Positions 24,283-36,417 of a DNA stretch of 64,000 nt are shown here, piece after piece; the first letter of the stretch is position 1, and the number at the start of each line of letters is the position of its first letter. The notes under the pieces are model-generated. The model was not told where the DNA came from and searched no databases. It saw only the letters and a program-made list of their open reading frames with translations. Origin of the DNA: Anoplolepis gracilipes (taxonomy: Eukaryota; Arthropoda; Insecta; Hymenoptera; Formicidae). The translations under genes were made by a program, and so were the position numbers. The stretch spans positions 2,511,501 to 2,575,500 of the forward strand of contig NC_132982.1 of NCBI RefSeq assembly GCF_047496725.1. Reading direction: 5' to 3'.

Positions 24283-25320
24283 TTAAAAAATTGGACGGCC
24301 GTACGACATTCTCATAGCAACGGCTCGCAAAAGGGCGTTGGGGCCTGGAGAAAGGGCCCCATATGTACCCGTGGATATGGCACGCGACTAACTTGAAAGG
24401 AATCGCGCGAGCCGTACCTACACCTTTATCGGGGTCGTCCGGAGGGAGATCTCTCTACGCCAATGGGGCATCTGGTGTCGGTTCGTAGCACATGCCATGC
24501 ATCTGCTCCGTCGAGGTACTTTTGTTGTCTTCGACGTTCGCGTCCAGCGAAAAATAAGCCGGGGGCAAGCAGAGCCGACTGCTGTTACCAAGAGGGAATC
24601 TATGTGCTTTCTTTCCTACCGTCTCGCGAGCCTCGAAATCGATCCGTTCGCCGACCTCCTTCTGATGGCCGCCCGCGATCGCCAGAGTCAAGGGAGAGAG
24701 ACTTGGTACTTTTGAAGGGGGTTGATCCCCAAAGCAAAATATATGAACGTCCTCTGTCGTAGAATATGTCTGTTGTTGAATAATTTAATTATCTAACTAG
24801 ATATATAAAACGTCATCCTGTTTGTTGACAATTTTATAAACGCTTGTTTTCAATTGTAATAAGTAAATATTAGATGTAAGGTTGCGGAAAAAACTGATGA
24901 TAAAATTAATCGATCATCGTACATCGTCAACGATTGCGACTCCCCTTTCGTCTTCATCATCCTGAACATTCTGCTGTTCGGCAGGACGAAGCCTGCTGTT
25001 TTTTGACCTTTTTTTCACCACATGAAATCGTCTCGGTTTTTTGGACGCACATGGGCCAGCGCGAGGGACAACGGAGGAGGGAGGATGGTGCACGCGGGCC
25101 CCGCGAAGGGGAGAGAACAGCTGTCCCGGGTGGTAACCGTCAGGTGGTATCCCGTCAGCTCGTCAGCTGCGGGGGTGAGAATATGAAAAAAGGGTTGAGA
25201 GAGGACATTACGCCCGGACCTGGGTCGACGTTGTATTTTGCAAATCACATTGATCAATGTGTCGATACCCTGAAACATAATGTTGAGAGGCGATAAATGT
25301 GAGAAGTGAATTTTTTCACG
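24283..25320. other. GC-rich block of unknown function
   Basis: Composition rises sharply (24290-24770, again 24930-25300). Frames of 70-120 codons are open on both strands, but none has a recognisable protein, matching splice sites or consistent third-position bias. It could be a conserved regulatory element or a 5' UTR/promoter of an unmapped transcript. Confidence 0.35.
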
Positions 25321-25419
25321 AAAAAAAAATTGATGTATCAAAGTTTGATGAAACTGCGTTCATGTTAAAATTGTTTTATTTATTTATTTTTTTTTTTTTT
25401 TAGATTAAATTATGACTCT

Positions 25420-25800
25420 ACGTAATTGTTGAGTGTGAATAAAAGGTCAAAAACTCTGTCAATTATACAGAATATCTATTTTCTAGAGAAACGAAGACCT
25501 GACATTTTCAATTTTGTTTGTACCCGGAAAAATCAAAGAGTTTTCGTGGAATTTTATTGAGATTCAGGGAATTTTTAAAAAATTTTTTCTTTAATAATTT
25601 TGAAAATTTATTTTGGAAAGTTGCGCCAAAAAATCTTTACAATATTTTTTTTATCTAAAAGAGCAAGGAATTTTTAGGAAATTTTTTACAAGATAGACAT
25701 TTTATTATATTTCAATATTTTAATAATTATAATTGTAATAATATCTAAATAATTATAATTATCATTTTAATATTTTAATAATTATAATTTATTTATTTTT
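25420..25800. repeat. Partial family H repeat
   Basis: Shares GGAAAAATCAAAGA, TGGAATTTTATTGA and CAGGGAATTTTT blocks with the copies at 49485-49640 and 58310-58901. Confidence 0.45.
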
Positions 25801-26131
25801 AATTTTATAACGCGCTTGCCTGTACTACATATTCAGAGATAAAGATAACATAATCTTTTTCCAGGCTATTAATAATCATTTCCTTCTTCTCTTCGTCTTT
25901 TTGGCCGTACTATCTTGCTAGCGGCAACTGAATTTGATAAAGCGTGAATAATCGCGTGAAAGCGTAAAAGCGCGAGAATTATTTATTATTTTTATTATCA
26001 GTCTATAAGATGTCTTCTTTATCAAAAACACGCATCTGGAAGTCTCGTTTATAGCGACAGGTTGAGAGATGAATTATGCATGCAAATGCAAAAGATAACG
26101 GCATTTTTAAAATGTGCCACACGCATGTCGT

Positions 26132-26153
26132 ACGCACGCACGCACGCACGCAC
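26132..26153. repeat. (ACGC)n tetranucleotide run
   Basis: About five ACGC/CGCA units. Confidence 0.8.
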
Positions 26154-27273
26154 TTATTGTTGCGATTTTTCGGTCCGTGAAACTTGATTGCTGTTTTAAT
26201 AACGCTCGTAACAAGATTATATATTTCAGCTGTAAATGACAGAGATAATTCCAAGAAGGGCAGATGGGTGTCGTTCTTCCTTTATAAATAATTTACACAC
26301 CTTAAGATCTAAATCATGTCTAAATTGAATATTAATCATTTGTCAACAAAATCATTATCCTGTTTATCTAGAATTGCATAGCAGTATGAATCTAATCCAA
26401 TTGAAATCTGTGTACGTTATAATATGTATATATAATAATGAATAATATATGTACATAATAATAAATATATAATAAATATACATATATATTATAATATTAA
26501 TATATATAATATATAATAAGTATATAATAATGATAATAAAACATTTTTTCGAGCAATTAATAGCCTGAAAGCAATACACATCAATTCTTACGTCAGTTTT
26601 TTTTTTACATGAATCATTGATGTTAATACAATATTTGATTTGTTTCAAGTTTTTATAATAATTTTTTGGTTTTTCTCGAGACTATAGTGATTAATCTCCA
26701 CGAATTTTTACATCTAACGACGAATCTTGATCAGGACGAGGCTCCTCGAGACGAAAGGTGTTCAGCACGAGCCGCGATCGTTTCTTCCGGACAGCTGCCG
26801 CTACTTTTCGAAAATAAAGGTGGGCCCCCGCCACGTGCAAAAAGGTCCCTACGTTTCTTTCCAATTTTAATCAACCATTCCGATTATTTGTCTCGACAGA
26901 CCAGAGAGAAAGACGCGGCTCATTAGCACGAATCTCTTCTTCTTTCGCGATTGTGTAAAATTATGAAGTAAACCTAACCTCTCCCCCTCCGATGTGGCTC
27001 GATCTCCTCCACACGTTTAATAGATTCCGCGTTAGCAGATGTATACTTCCGGCAGCTGTAAAAGCGATGTCGCGTTTACGGGTGCACGCGCCCTCGGCGC
27101 GAGACAATGCGTGCCGATTGGCTATTAGGTCCCCGCATCTGGCGGGGATTTCGGAGGATCAATTTTCCACGCCGAGGTATCAATTCGACGTTCGATTTAA
27201 TCATCGGGCAAAGGGAGATTCGAGTTTTTATATAAATCTTTTTTTTTTTTTTTTTTTTGAAACTCAAAGAGAA

Positions 27274-28138
27274 GGCAGCACAGATTATTGCAATTACATT
27301 GCAGCAACGTTTCAATATTGCAAGCTGCAATGAAACATTACAAAGACATTGCAGAGATATAAATCCACAAAATACAGTTGTTGTAACATAATGTAAATAT
27401 GATAGAAAAATGTCAAAATCAAAATTCTATAATTATATTTTTTAGGGTAAATAACCGTATGGGAAACATAAAATACGAAAAAGTTGGACTTAAAATAAAT
27501 GTTTGCAATATTTATTCAACAAGTATTACATTATAAATTTACATATAATAAATTACATATATAATTGTATGTAAATTTATAATATAATAATTTTTAGATA
27601 AAAAATTATTACAAACGTTTGTTTAAGTTCAACTTTTTCGTATTTTATGTGTCCATATGCTTCTAATATTTTATCATGTATAATTATGTATCAGAAACAA
27701 AAAGTCTTATATGTAAAGTCTTATTAGTCGACGATTGCAGTAACAATACATTATTGCAAATTTATAACATTTCAATATTGCTATAATATTTCGTTGCAAT
27801 CTTCCTAAAGGCGGACATTTTAATGTTGCTGCAATCCCACAGCAATAATGCAGCAACATTTCGCGGTGAATTTGCAATATTGCAATATTGCGGTGAAAGA
27901 TTGTTGCAATGTGTACACAATCTTTCTGTGCTGTATGGGAAGTAACAATATATTATTGCAAATTCATAACATAGCAATATTATTACAATATTTCGTTACA
28001 ATTTTCCTAAAGGCGGACGTTTTAATGTTGCTGCGATCCCACAGCGATGGTGCAGCAACATTTCGCAGTGAATTTGCAATATTGAAATATTGCGGTGAAA
28101 GAATGTTGCAATGTATATACAATCTTTTTGTGCTGTAT
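27274..28138 (+). mobile_element. Family A MITE with duplicated right end
   Basis: Begins GGCAGCACAGATTATTGCAA (outer terminus slightly degraded). It reaches a complete right terminus TCTGTGCTGTATGGG at 27939, then continues with a second copy of the last about 190 bp (27943-28138) ending TTTTGTGCTGTATTT. The palindromic core (GTTGGACTTAAAATAAATG against its complement near 27620) is intact. Confidence 0.75.
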
Positions 28139-28993
28139 TTTTGAATTTTCGAGCTTTTATCACCATTTCACACAGTCTTATCAGATAGTTTTTATTTATA
28201 AAATTTGAAATATATTCTCATGGATTGCATTAGTCTCGATATCGCTCTCTCTCACTCTCTTTCCTTCGCTAGCAGATGGATGCGCAAAACAACGGTCGTT
28301 TATTATATACTCAAGAAACTTTTTTTTAATATCTTTTGTTTTCTCGATTCACGACATACTGCAACCAGCTGTGGCGCATAAACCCTTTTCCGTTGCTTTA
28401 GCTATTGAGACAATTTTTTGCACTGGCCAAACTCTCCGAGTTGTTCTATTAATAAATTTTATCGCGTGCATCTCTCATTAAATTGTAACGTTGGCTGAAA
28501 TGTGTGCAATTGATTTCGTTTTCCTGTATTTCAAATCCTTGGATTATTAAGATACAAATATTATATAAATATATATCGCAAAATTAATTATATATATATG
28601 TATATATGTATATATAATTAATTAATTATTATTCTTGCCAACAGATATTGACATATTTAAATGTATCGCAGTATAAGTTTTTATATTTAAAAATTTTTAA
28701 ATTTTCGAAAATTTGAAGAAGAGAAGGTGACTTGAAGATTGGACATTTATCTGTACATTATAATAATCTACACCTACGCATTAACAATGTATGTTTAACA
28801 TGTTATCTATGTCAATAATAAGTAATCTATGAAATATGGCTTACTGAAGATGTTTCATGTATATTGAACATAATCTAACGATACAATTTTATTATTTTAT
28901 GGTGCCATGAAAAATTAACAAAAGATTAAACTAACTGACTTCTTACTGATAAAAAAAATATTAATATTATATATAAATATTATATTATATTCA
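28139..28993. other. Intergenic spacer
   Basis: AT-rich with nothing recognised. A short palindromic TATATA/AATTAATTA patch lies at 28570-28630. Confidence 0.5.
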
Positions 28994-29643
28994 TTAACCC
29001 TTTGAGTCACGAATTTTTCTAATTGTCAGTATTTTATAAAATTTGGTATATAAAAGTTTTTGGGGTCGCTGATTACGAATCCGTTGTCAGATTTTCAAAA
29101 TTCAAGATGGCGGATCCAATATGACAGACGAAATTTTACTTCCGCCATATTGGATCCCTATATTAAATTTTGGAAATTAAATTTTTTTTCCTTTAGATTC
29201 AGATTCTGCGATCTAAAAAAACCTTCAGAAAAAAAATTTAAAAAAGAATACGACTATTACTTTCAATTTAGAACAGAAAATATTGGTTTTTATATATTTT
29301 TTATCAAAAAAAGGAGGATTTAACAAAAACAACAGGGTGGAAAATTCTAAAAAAATTCTGAAAAATACTTTAGAGTGTACTAAGATTATAAAAAAATTGC
29401 CGTATTTATTGTCATAATAGATTAGTAGAAAATGCATTTTTTCGTAAAAAAGTACTAATTTTGACTGTTTGTTTATATATGGTATTTTTGCAATTAACAA
29501 TTAATGACTGTTCATATTTTTTTTACACTTATTGATGTTCTAGAGACTCTGTAGAAACAAAAAATCCGGTATTTCTTGATAAAAAAGTAGTTAAAACAAT
29601 AAAAAAAGGTCTCTGGGTGACCCGCTGTGACTCAAAGGGTTAA
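28994..29643 (-). mobile_element. Family D, TTAA-flanked piggyBac-like MITE (copy 2)
   Basis: TTAA at 28994-28997 and 29640-29643 flanks CCCTTTGAGTCACGAAT and GCTGTGACTCAAAGGG. The 650-bp interior is close to copy 1 in reverse orientation, which suggests recent activity. Confidence 0.85.
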
Positions 29644-31091
29644 TATTATAATAATATAATAAATAATATAATAAATTAAATGTCATACTGCAAGAAAAAA
29701 AAATAATAATGGTATAAAAAAAAATAAAAACAAGTATAATTATAAAATTTTTTATAACATTACTATTATTTTTTCTTGCAGTCTGACATTTAATTTATAA
29801 TAATTTACATGTTTACATAAAAAAGTCCATATAAACAATTACGTATAATAGTAAACAATTCAATTTATAACAGTTTACATGTTTGCACGAAAGAAAGTCC
29901 ATGTAAACATGATATAAATAATTGATCTAAGCGCAAGAAATCTAAGACCCTTGGTTTCGTTCCTGCGGGTTACGCAATGCGGGATCTATCGCGCATCTGC
30001 ATCTGTCAGTCGCCGTTGGTCGGTTCACGGACGGGCCAATTTAGCCAATTTACTCGATTCCCCCAGTGTTGCCTACAACGGACGATGTACCGGAGTTTTT
30101 CGTCTTCGACGAGAATTGGAAATGCAGACGCCTCGAACGCGTCACTTAAGGCATATTACTTTGCCCGCCCGCGCGTATTATTGTCACAACTCGTTCATAA
30201 GAAGCATCCCCCTCCCCCTCCCTCCCTCGTATACATGAGGAATATTGAAGCGTTGTCCCCTGTTTGTCTTTGAAATCGCCCGTATCCTAGTGAGCGATCA
30301 AGAGAAATTAATTCCACTCGATGGAGAATAAAAGTATCTCACCCGACTATGCAATAAGGTTTATCTATTTATATAGTATTATATTATGGGCGTTCTCTGC
30401 AATCTTGATGCAATTTTTCCTCTATTTTTGTGTGCGCGATATAAAAAAAATTAGGAATATTCTTTGAAGTTGTACGTTAATTCTGAATTGTATCATCTAC
30501 AACATATTATATAAACTTTGAGAAAATAGAATGATATAAAAAAAGTTATTCTCTTTTTTTATATAAAAATAAAGTGTTATATTAATATAAAAATAATATT
30601 GAAATTTTTATTATCGATATTGAGATCGACTGATGCAACTCATCTATACGTTACGAGCGTAGAAAATCAAAATTACAACAATCATAAGTAATAAAGAAAA
30701 GAGAATTAATTTCTCCAGCAACATATTTGCAATTCAGAGAGACCGTTCGTGACGTTATGTTGAAATAAACGGTTACACAATTGAGCTTGATTATATATCT
30801 CTTCGCTGAAACATGACTGTACGACACGGCTATAATAATACTATAAATGCGTATAAACGGCTCGTAAATTGCATCGATCGAAAGCAGTTCCAACGACGAT
30901 GAGCTCACTATCGGAATCTTGAACAAAATTCAGACCAACAAAACCGGAAGTCGAAAACGGACCCCCGCGAATCGTCTGTGGTCGCACGAACAAAAGAGGC
31001 GAGAGAATGAAAGAGGTGGATACCCCTCGGTTGTCACACATACACATACACCCTCCGCCGTCCCCCCACCCCCTTTCCAAACGGAGGTTAG
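29644..31091. other. Intergenic region upstream of the 31-kb gene
   Basis: AT-rich to about 29940. A GC-richer patch follows at 29940-30300, then AT-rich sequence, then a mixed block at 30840-31091 with a pyrimidine-rich tract (31040-31078) that could be promoter, 5' UTR or a splice acceptor. No gene of its own was recognised. Confidence 0.45.
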
Positions 31092-31154
31092 CCACATGTA
31101 GGTTCTGGGCACGAAAGACCAGAGAGGGGAAAAGTCATCGCGGGGATCCAGCTG

Positions 31155-31329
31155 ATGGTCGACGCGTTGGTCGGGCTTCCTCAGTTACTGTTGGACCACG
31201 CGCTGGCCCGGATTGCGCCGACCAGTCTCGCTGGCCAAATCCGGCCTGACATTTCGAAGGAATTTTGCAAAGAGGTCCCGGACAAGGCGCGGCGACTTCT
31301 TCGACCTGACGAAACCGAAGCGAGCAAAG
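31155..31329 (+). CDS. Unrecognised protein, coding exon (5' part)
   Basis: The frame from ATG 31155 reads MVDALVGLPQLLLDHALARI, then APTSLAGQIRPDISKEFCKE and VPDKARRLLRPDETEASK. Third positions are strongly G/C and the composition is like a soluble helical protein, unlike the surrounding DNA. It stops at a good donor, AAAG|GTGAGA, leaving one base. The frame is open back to 31092, so the real start may be upstream. No family was recognised. Phase 1 here does not fit the phase-0 entry of the exon at 32322, so a small exon may be missing or the two may not be joined directly. Confidence 0.45.
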
Positions 31330-32321
31330 GTGAGATATGATTACGAAAGGAATGTTTTACCGTCCGTTAATCAATTAACGGAACGGTAATTGGATAACAG
31401 TTGTTTGAAGATGGATAATAGATTTTTTCCTCCTTCTCAAGATGTAGAATTAGATTCACAGTTCTCTAGTGAAATGCAATCTTACTCGCGTAAAAGTTAT
31501 TACGAATTTTACAAGCAATTTTATTGGATTTTACCTTTATCGATAAATCATTATTTTTTTAGTTGATTAGTATTTATTAATCATATTTATTTATTTTAGA
31601 AAAATAAATATTACACAAATATGTCACATTATCAATTATATCCGTGTAATTATTGCTATTGTAATGGATTGTGTAATTAATCCTTGTAAGCTAATAAGCA
31701 GTTGATAACACAATTAAATAGATAATAATAAGTACAATAAAATGGGAAATGACCGAATTTGCGATGTCGCGTTGGATTGGGTCGTGTTGGATCGTTGAAC
31801 TCCGCGTTGATTAAAGTGACGCAGGGGTGACGCAAAATCTGGCGATGGGGATGGGCATCCTTAGTAACAGTGTAATGCCGTTCGAGTATTGATTTCAGAC
31901 ACAAGGTTTAGGGTAGCGTTACATGTGTCTACAACACGTCCTGCAAACATCGGTCATACTCGGTATATAAACCCCCTCTGGGATTTACTTCCGCACGATT
32001 GCAACCCAATCGTGATATAATTAAGACACATGCTATTGAAGACGGCAAAGTAAAATAATTCTTTGCTAATAAGTTTTATGTTTTTTTTTTTTGCTCAACA
32101 GTCATTTTTGTTCTAATTAATTTTTTAAAATAAATTTTAAATTATCAAAAATTAATTATTTAATATTTTTTTGTTAAAAAAATGAATTTAAAAAATCAAG
32201 CAACTCCCCTGGGATTTCTCGAAATTGTAACAAAACGCACGCGTAATTGCTCGCGATCACGGAGAGTCATCCCAATATCGGGGTAATAAAATCGAATCAC
32301 TCGATCACTCGGACTTTGCAG
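31330..32321 (+). other. Presumed intron of the 31-kb gene
   Basis: AT-rich at both ends with a GC-richer island at 31740-32010. Any missing phase-correcting exon (length 3n+2) should be here; I could not identify one with good splice sites. Confidence 0.4.
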
Positions 32322-32558
32322 ATGATACCGGATACAGAGGCGGTGTGCCAGACTTCCGAGGCTGCGGTCAGCGACAGCGGCAGCGATATGTACGACAAGA
32401 TCAAGGACCAGCCGGAAAAGGAAGTGGCATCGGTCACCGCCTGGAAGCGATATCAGCGGCTGGTGGCCGCGGTGGAATCCCGAGACGGCGAATTCAACCG
32501 AAAGTCCCTGATCGAGGCGATCTTCCGCGGCAGCGATCTCGTCTACGCCAGTCATTGA
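32322..32558 (+). CDS. Unrecognised protein, terminal coding exon
   Basis: After the acceptor GGACTTTGCAG the frame reads MIPDTEAVCQTSEAAVSDSG, then SDMYDKIKDQPEKEVASV, TAWKRYQRLVAAVESRDGEF and NRKSLIEAIFRGSDLVYASH, ending at TGA 32556-32558 (78 codons plus stop). High G/C at third positions and a charged helical C-terminal half support coding. It may continue the exon at 31155 or begin a protein of its own at its first ATG. The overlapping Arg/Gln-rich frame (32345 on) is a shadow. No domain was recognised. Confidence 0.5.
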   Translation: MIPDTEAVCQTSEAAVSDSGSDMYDKIKDQPEKEVASVTAWKRYQRLVAAVESRDGEFNRKSLIEAIFRGSDLVYASH

Positions 32559-32861
32559 TCGGCGGGATCAATCGAATCCCTCGTGCAATCCTGTCATCGA
32601 TTGACAACCAATGTGCCAGTATCGTGTCGCAGTGACGTAGAAAACTCGCGTGGTCACAAAGATCGAGAAGAAACGTAGCAAGACCCTTTGGGTCTTCTCA
32701 TACGTAGATAATATTTACATTGATCCTTTATAGGACAAAATGTAATTATGGATTACAAGAAATTATTTTATGGATCTCTATGAAGGAGATTAATAATTGC
32801 TTTAAATTACAAGATTGCGATTATTTATGCAATCAACTGTCGCTCAAAGATTATTAATATT
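32559..32861. other. Probable 3' UTR and spacer after the 32.5-kb exon
   Basis: GC content falls after about 32690. No canonical AATAAA was found close to the stop. Confidence 0.4.
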
Positions 32862-33485
32862 AAGGGCTCGATTTACTTTAGCAGTATAAAAAATTGATGA
32901 TTTTTGAGAATTTTTTAAAGAATATTAGAAATTGATTATTTTTGCCATTATACTTTTTATTGATGTTTAAACAGTGCGTCAGTATTTTTAAATTATGGAC
33001 ATTTAGCCAATTGTTTGAAATGAAAAAACTCAGTCCAGTTTTATCATGTAGGATATTTTAACTTAATTTTATTTAAAAAATTAGAAAATAACAAACTAGT
33101 GTCATTTTAAAATTAGATATTTTGTTGAAATTTATGTATTTCTTGAAGAAAAATATTAATTAATTTTTAACATTCTATATAGATTTAGTATTCATAAAAA
33201 AGTGTTGTTTTTTTATTTAAAAAAAATCAAAAAATTATTCGTAATTTTATTAGTTTTTAAAATATTCGTCACTTTTGAAAACAATGTTTTGAGAAAAACG
33301 CGGTTAAAGATTTGCATTATTTCAAGGTCTGTACGTTATTTTATACAAAGTTTAATAACTTTATCAGTTTTTATCAAATTTTATTAAATAATAAAATTTG
33401 AAAAACATTCTCCATTATACTCTTCAGAAAATGTATAAAGAAACTATCAATTTTTTTACTGTAAAATATATTGGATCCTTAATTA
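32862..33485 (+). repeat. Family E repeat, full length
   Basis: Starts TTAAGGGCTCGATTTACTTT and ends TATATTGGATCCTTAA. The first and last about 35 bp are imperfect inverted repeats. This is the best-preserved copy of the family in the window. Confidence 0.7.
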
Positions 33486-33842
33486 AATTTTTATCCGTAC
33501 GTGGACTATACATATTCTTATTTTTTGACATAATGAAAATCGTTATTTTGTTGATGAGTAGGATGTAGTTTAACGCGGGTAAAACGTGGCTGTGTGTATC
33601 ATAGTTCGATGTCACGAACACACTATTTTTAGATTTTTAGTACGAGGAGAATTTACTGGCTCTGGCAGGCGAATGTTTACATGACAAACAAATATCATTA
33701 CATATATGGGTGTCCTTGGAGAAGACAAACGAAGCCAAGTCTTCGTAAAACATGTATATTAATGTCTATCCAAATTTAATTTATGTCAACAAAAATCAAA
33801 CAAATTATTCTGATTTGATATATTTTCGAGTAGAATAAATTA

Positions 33843-34203
33843 CTCAGACAGCACACAATATTTATGATAAATATTTATAAATATTTATGAAAATATATTT
33901 TTTTGAAATATTATATAAATATTTTATACATATTTTATAAAAATCTTTATTCGACGTATTTTTAAAATATAGATGAAATATTTTATACAATATTTATGAT
34001 ATGTAAAAAATAAATATTTATTAGTAATTATTTTGTAAATACTTCTCAAATATTTGCTAGAATATTTATGGTAAATATTTATAATCTATTCAATCTAAAT
34101 TCTTAAAAATATTTATAAAATATGCAGGTAAATATTATAAAATATTTAAATAATTATTATAAATATTTTGTAAATATTTTATAAGTATTTTGTGCTGTCT
34201 GGA
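33843..34203. mobile_element. Family C MITE (361 bp)
   Basis: Ends CTCAGACAGCACACAATATT and TTTTGTGCTGTCTGGA, flanked by TA at 33841-33842 and 34204-34205. The interior is built from ATAAATATTT-like blocks. Confidence 0.8.
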
Positions 34204-34872
34204 TACTATATGTATATACATGCATATACATAAATATAGCAAAGAAGACAACGTGATGTGAATCTTTTAAAATCACTTTTTATAAATCATTAGAGATCTT
34301 TGCGATTGTTTACTTTCCAGAAAAAAAAATTTGCGAATGTGAGCGAACCCACTGCGTCTCTACGCCACTGGTTAACGCAATCTTTAGATAGAGATACGAT
34401 CAACAATGCCAAACTGTGTATTACTAGTCAATGTGTGCATAATAAATCGCAGATAGGATAGATAGTTTAATTAGGCAATTATGGCAACGGCGTCTCTATC
34501 ACGTGACAGATGACGGTGGGCGTGCCTGTAATCTACTATATGAGCTCATGCTTGGCTATGCTCGTTCTTGCCAGTAACACTCGTCATGTGTGATAAAAAA
34601 AACGAGATATGCAAGAGAGAAAGAGAGAGAGAGAGAGACCAAAGTTAATTAATTATGTAAACCTAAAATGATTACGTTGTCGTTAATTAAGGCGAGAGAT
34701 TAAGACGTAATTGAACGAAATGTAGAAAAAATGTGTGCAGTATTTTAAAGTTTACGAATACAAATGGATTGAATAAACTTAATAGCATAACAGAATAAAA
34801 ATTATATATCCCGAATTTTTTTCAACGGTGTATCCTGTTATCGATAAGCTTGATGTTTTTTTGAAGAAGATA

Positions 34873-35216
34873 TTACATAAATATATTTTGATTAATGTTT
34901 TTAAATCCGTAGAATTTATATAAGCAGTATATTTTTATTCTGTACAATATTTTTTTATATTTAGTTTAATTTTATTAAAAAAAATTAAAAATAATAAAGT
35001 AAGTGTCATTTTAAAATTAGATATTTCAATTTTAATAAAATTTCTTCATTTCTTAAAAGTCAAGAAAATATTAAATGTTAATAAATTGTAAAATTCTATA
35101 TATTTAGGTTTCGAATCTTCAGAAAAGTGTTCTCTTTCATTTAAAAAGAAATTGAAGTTTCGGCCCATTAATTTTCAAAATATCTGTTATCAACGTTAAA
35201 AAATGTTTCAAAAATT
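34873..35216 (+). repeat. 344-bp direct duplication, copy 1
   Basis: From TTACATAAATATATTTTGAT to GTTTCAAAAATT. It is repeated at 35901-36244 with only a handful of differences. The sequence is family E interior. Confidence 0.85.
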
Positions 35217-35801
35217 AGATTTCGAAGGTGAGACAAGAAACTTGAGGTATAAAGTTTTTTTTTTTAAATTCTTTTTTAAGCCTTGCCACGTCAAATGAAA
35301 TGAAAAGAACTGACACTTTTCTTATTTACGCATAAACCCAGAAGTAAAATATATTTGCAATTAATTTATACAATCCGATCGCCGTTTTTCCGCGACGCGG
35401 AAATATAATTGTATACACATATAATCGCTACATTAAATATTACGATACAAATATACAAAATATGTACAAGTAACGTTTCATATAATCGACTTCATTCGAA
35501 ACAAACAAATCCACTACGTATTTTACAGCAGCCTTTATACAAAAATGTCAGCACGTGACGCTGTGTGCGTGCGAACGTCTACGGTAATTACATTTACATA
35601 CATTCGTCCGTAAATCATCATCGATAGCTTGGAATGAATAAGTCGCGACGTCACGAGGCAGGAAATGCGACGCGTTTAAAAATACATGTATAAAATTTCA
35701 ATTTGATATTACAAACAAGATACAAAAACAAGAGGAACACAATTCCTGAAAACTTGCGCTGGCTATTTCATTATATCTAATCAATCATTTTTTCTATTAT
35801 A
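35217..35801. other. Spacer between the duplicated family E segments
   Basis: No gene was seen. It holds ordinary AT-rich sequence with CACGTGAC near 35553. Confidence 0.4.
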
Positions 35802-36385
35802 TTAAGAGCTCAGTCTATTCTAGCAGTATGAAAAATTAATAATTTTAGAAATTTTTTTTAAGAATATTAAATTTTAAAGAATATTATCTTTTTGACATTT
35901 TACATAAATATGTTTTGATTAATGTTTTTAAATCCGTAGAATTTACATAAGCAGTATATTTTTATTCTGTACAATATTTTTTTATATTTAGTTTAATTTT
36001 ATTAAAAAAAATTAAAAATAATAAAGTAAGTGTCATTTTAAAATTAGATATTTCAATTTTAATAAAATTTCTTCATTTCTTAAAAGTCAAGAAAATATTA
36101 AATGTTAATAAATTGTAAAATTCTATATATTTAGATTTCGAATCTTCAGAAAAGTGTTCTCTTTCATTTAAAAAGAAATTGAAGTTTCGGTCCATTAATT
36201 TTCAAAATATCTGTTAGCAACTTTAAAAAATGTTTCAAAAATTTTGCAGACTTGAAGCTTATTCTATTTATATTCTCACAAACTATCAATTTTTTTGTAA
36301 ATTTTTCAATAAAATTTTAGACGTCATTTTAAAAAAAAAATGTAAAAAAAATTGACTTTTTGACTTTTTAAAGTAGGCTGGTTCT
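35802..36385 (+). repeat. Family E repeat with the second 344-bp duplicate
   Basis: Starts TTAAGAGCTCAGTCTATTCT. It contains 35901-36244, the near-identical partner of 34873-35216, offset by 1028 bp, and ends near a degraded AAAGTAGGCTGG. Confidence 0.65.
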
Positions 36386-36417
36386 TGATGTTTATATCAA
36401 TTATTCACTTTATTGCA

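Noticed and set aside
26735..26819. Possible 85-nt exon (DEAPRDERCSARAAIVSSGQ and on) with CAG acceptor and GTGGGC donor
   Set aside because: Its leftover base could join 31102, but codon bias is neutral, no upstream partner exists and the link is 4 kb away; insufficient support.
30919..31249. Frames rich in His/Pro or Arg just upstream of 31155
   Set aside because: Different phase from the coding-like frame and driven by CA/CCC low complexity.
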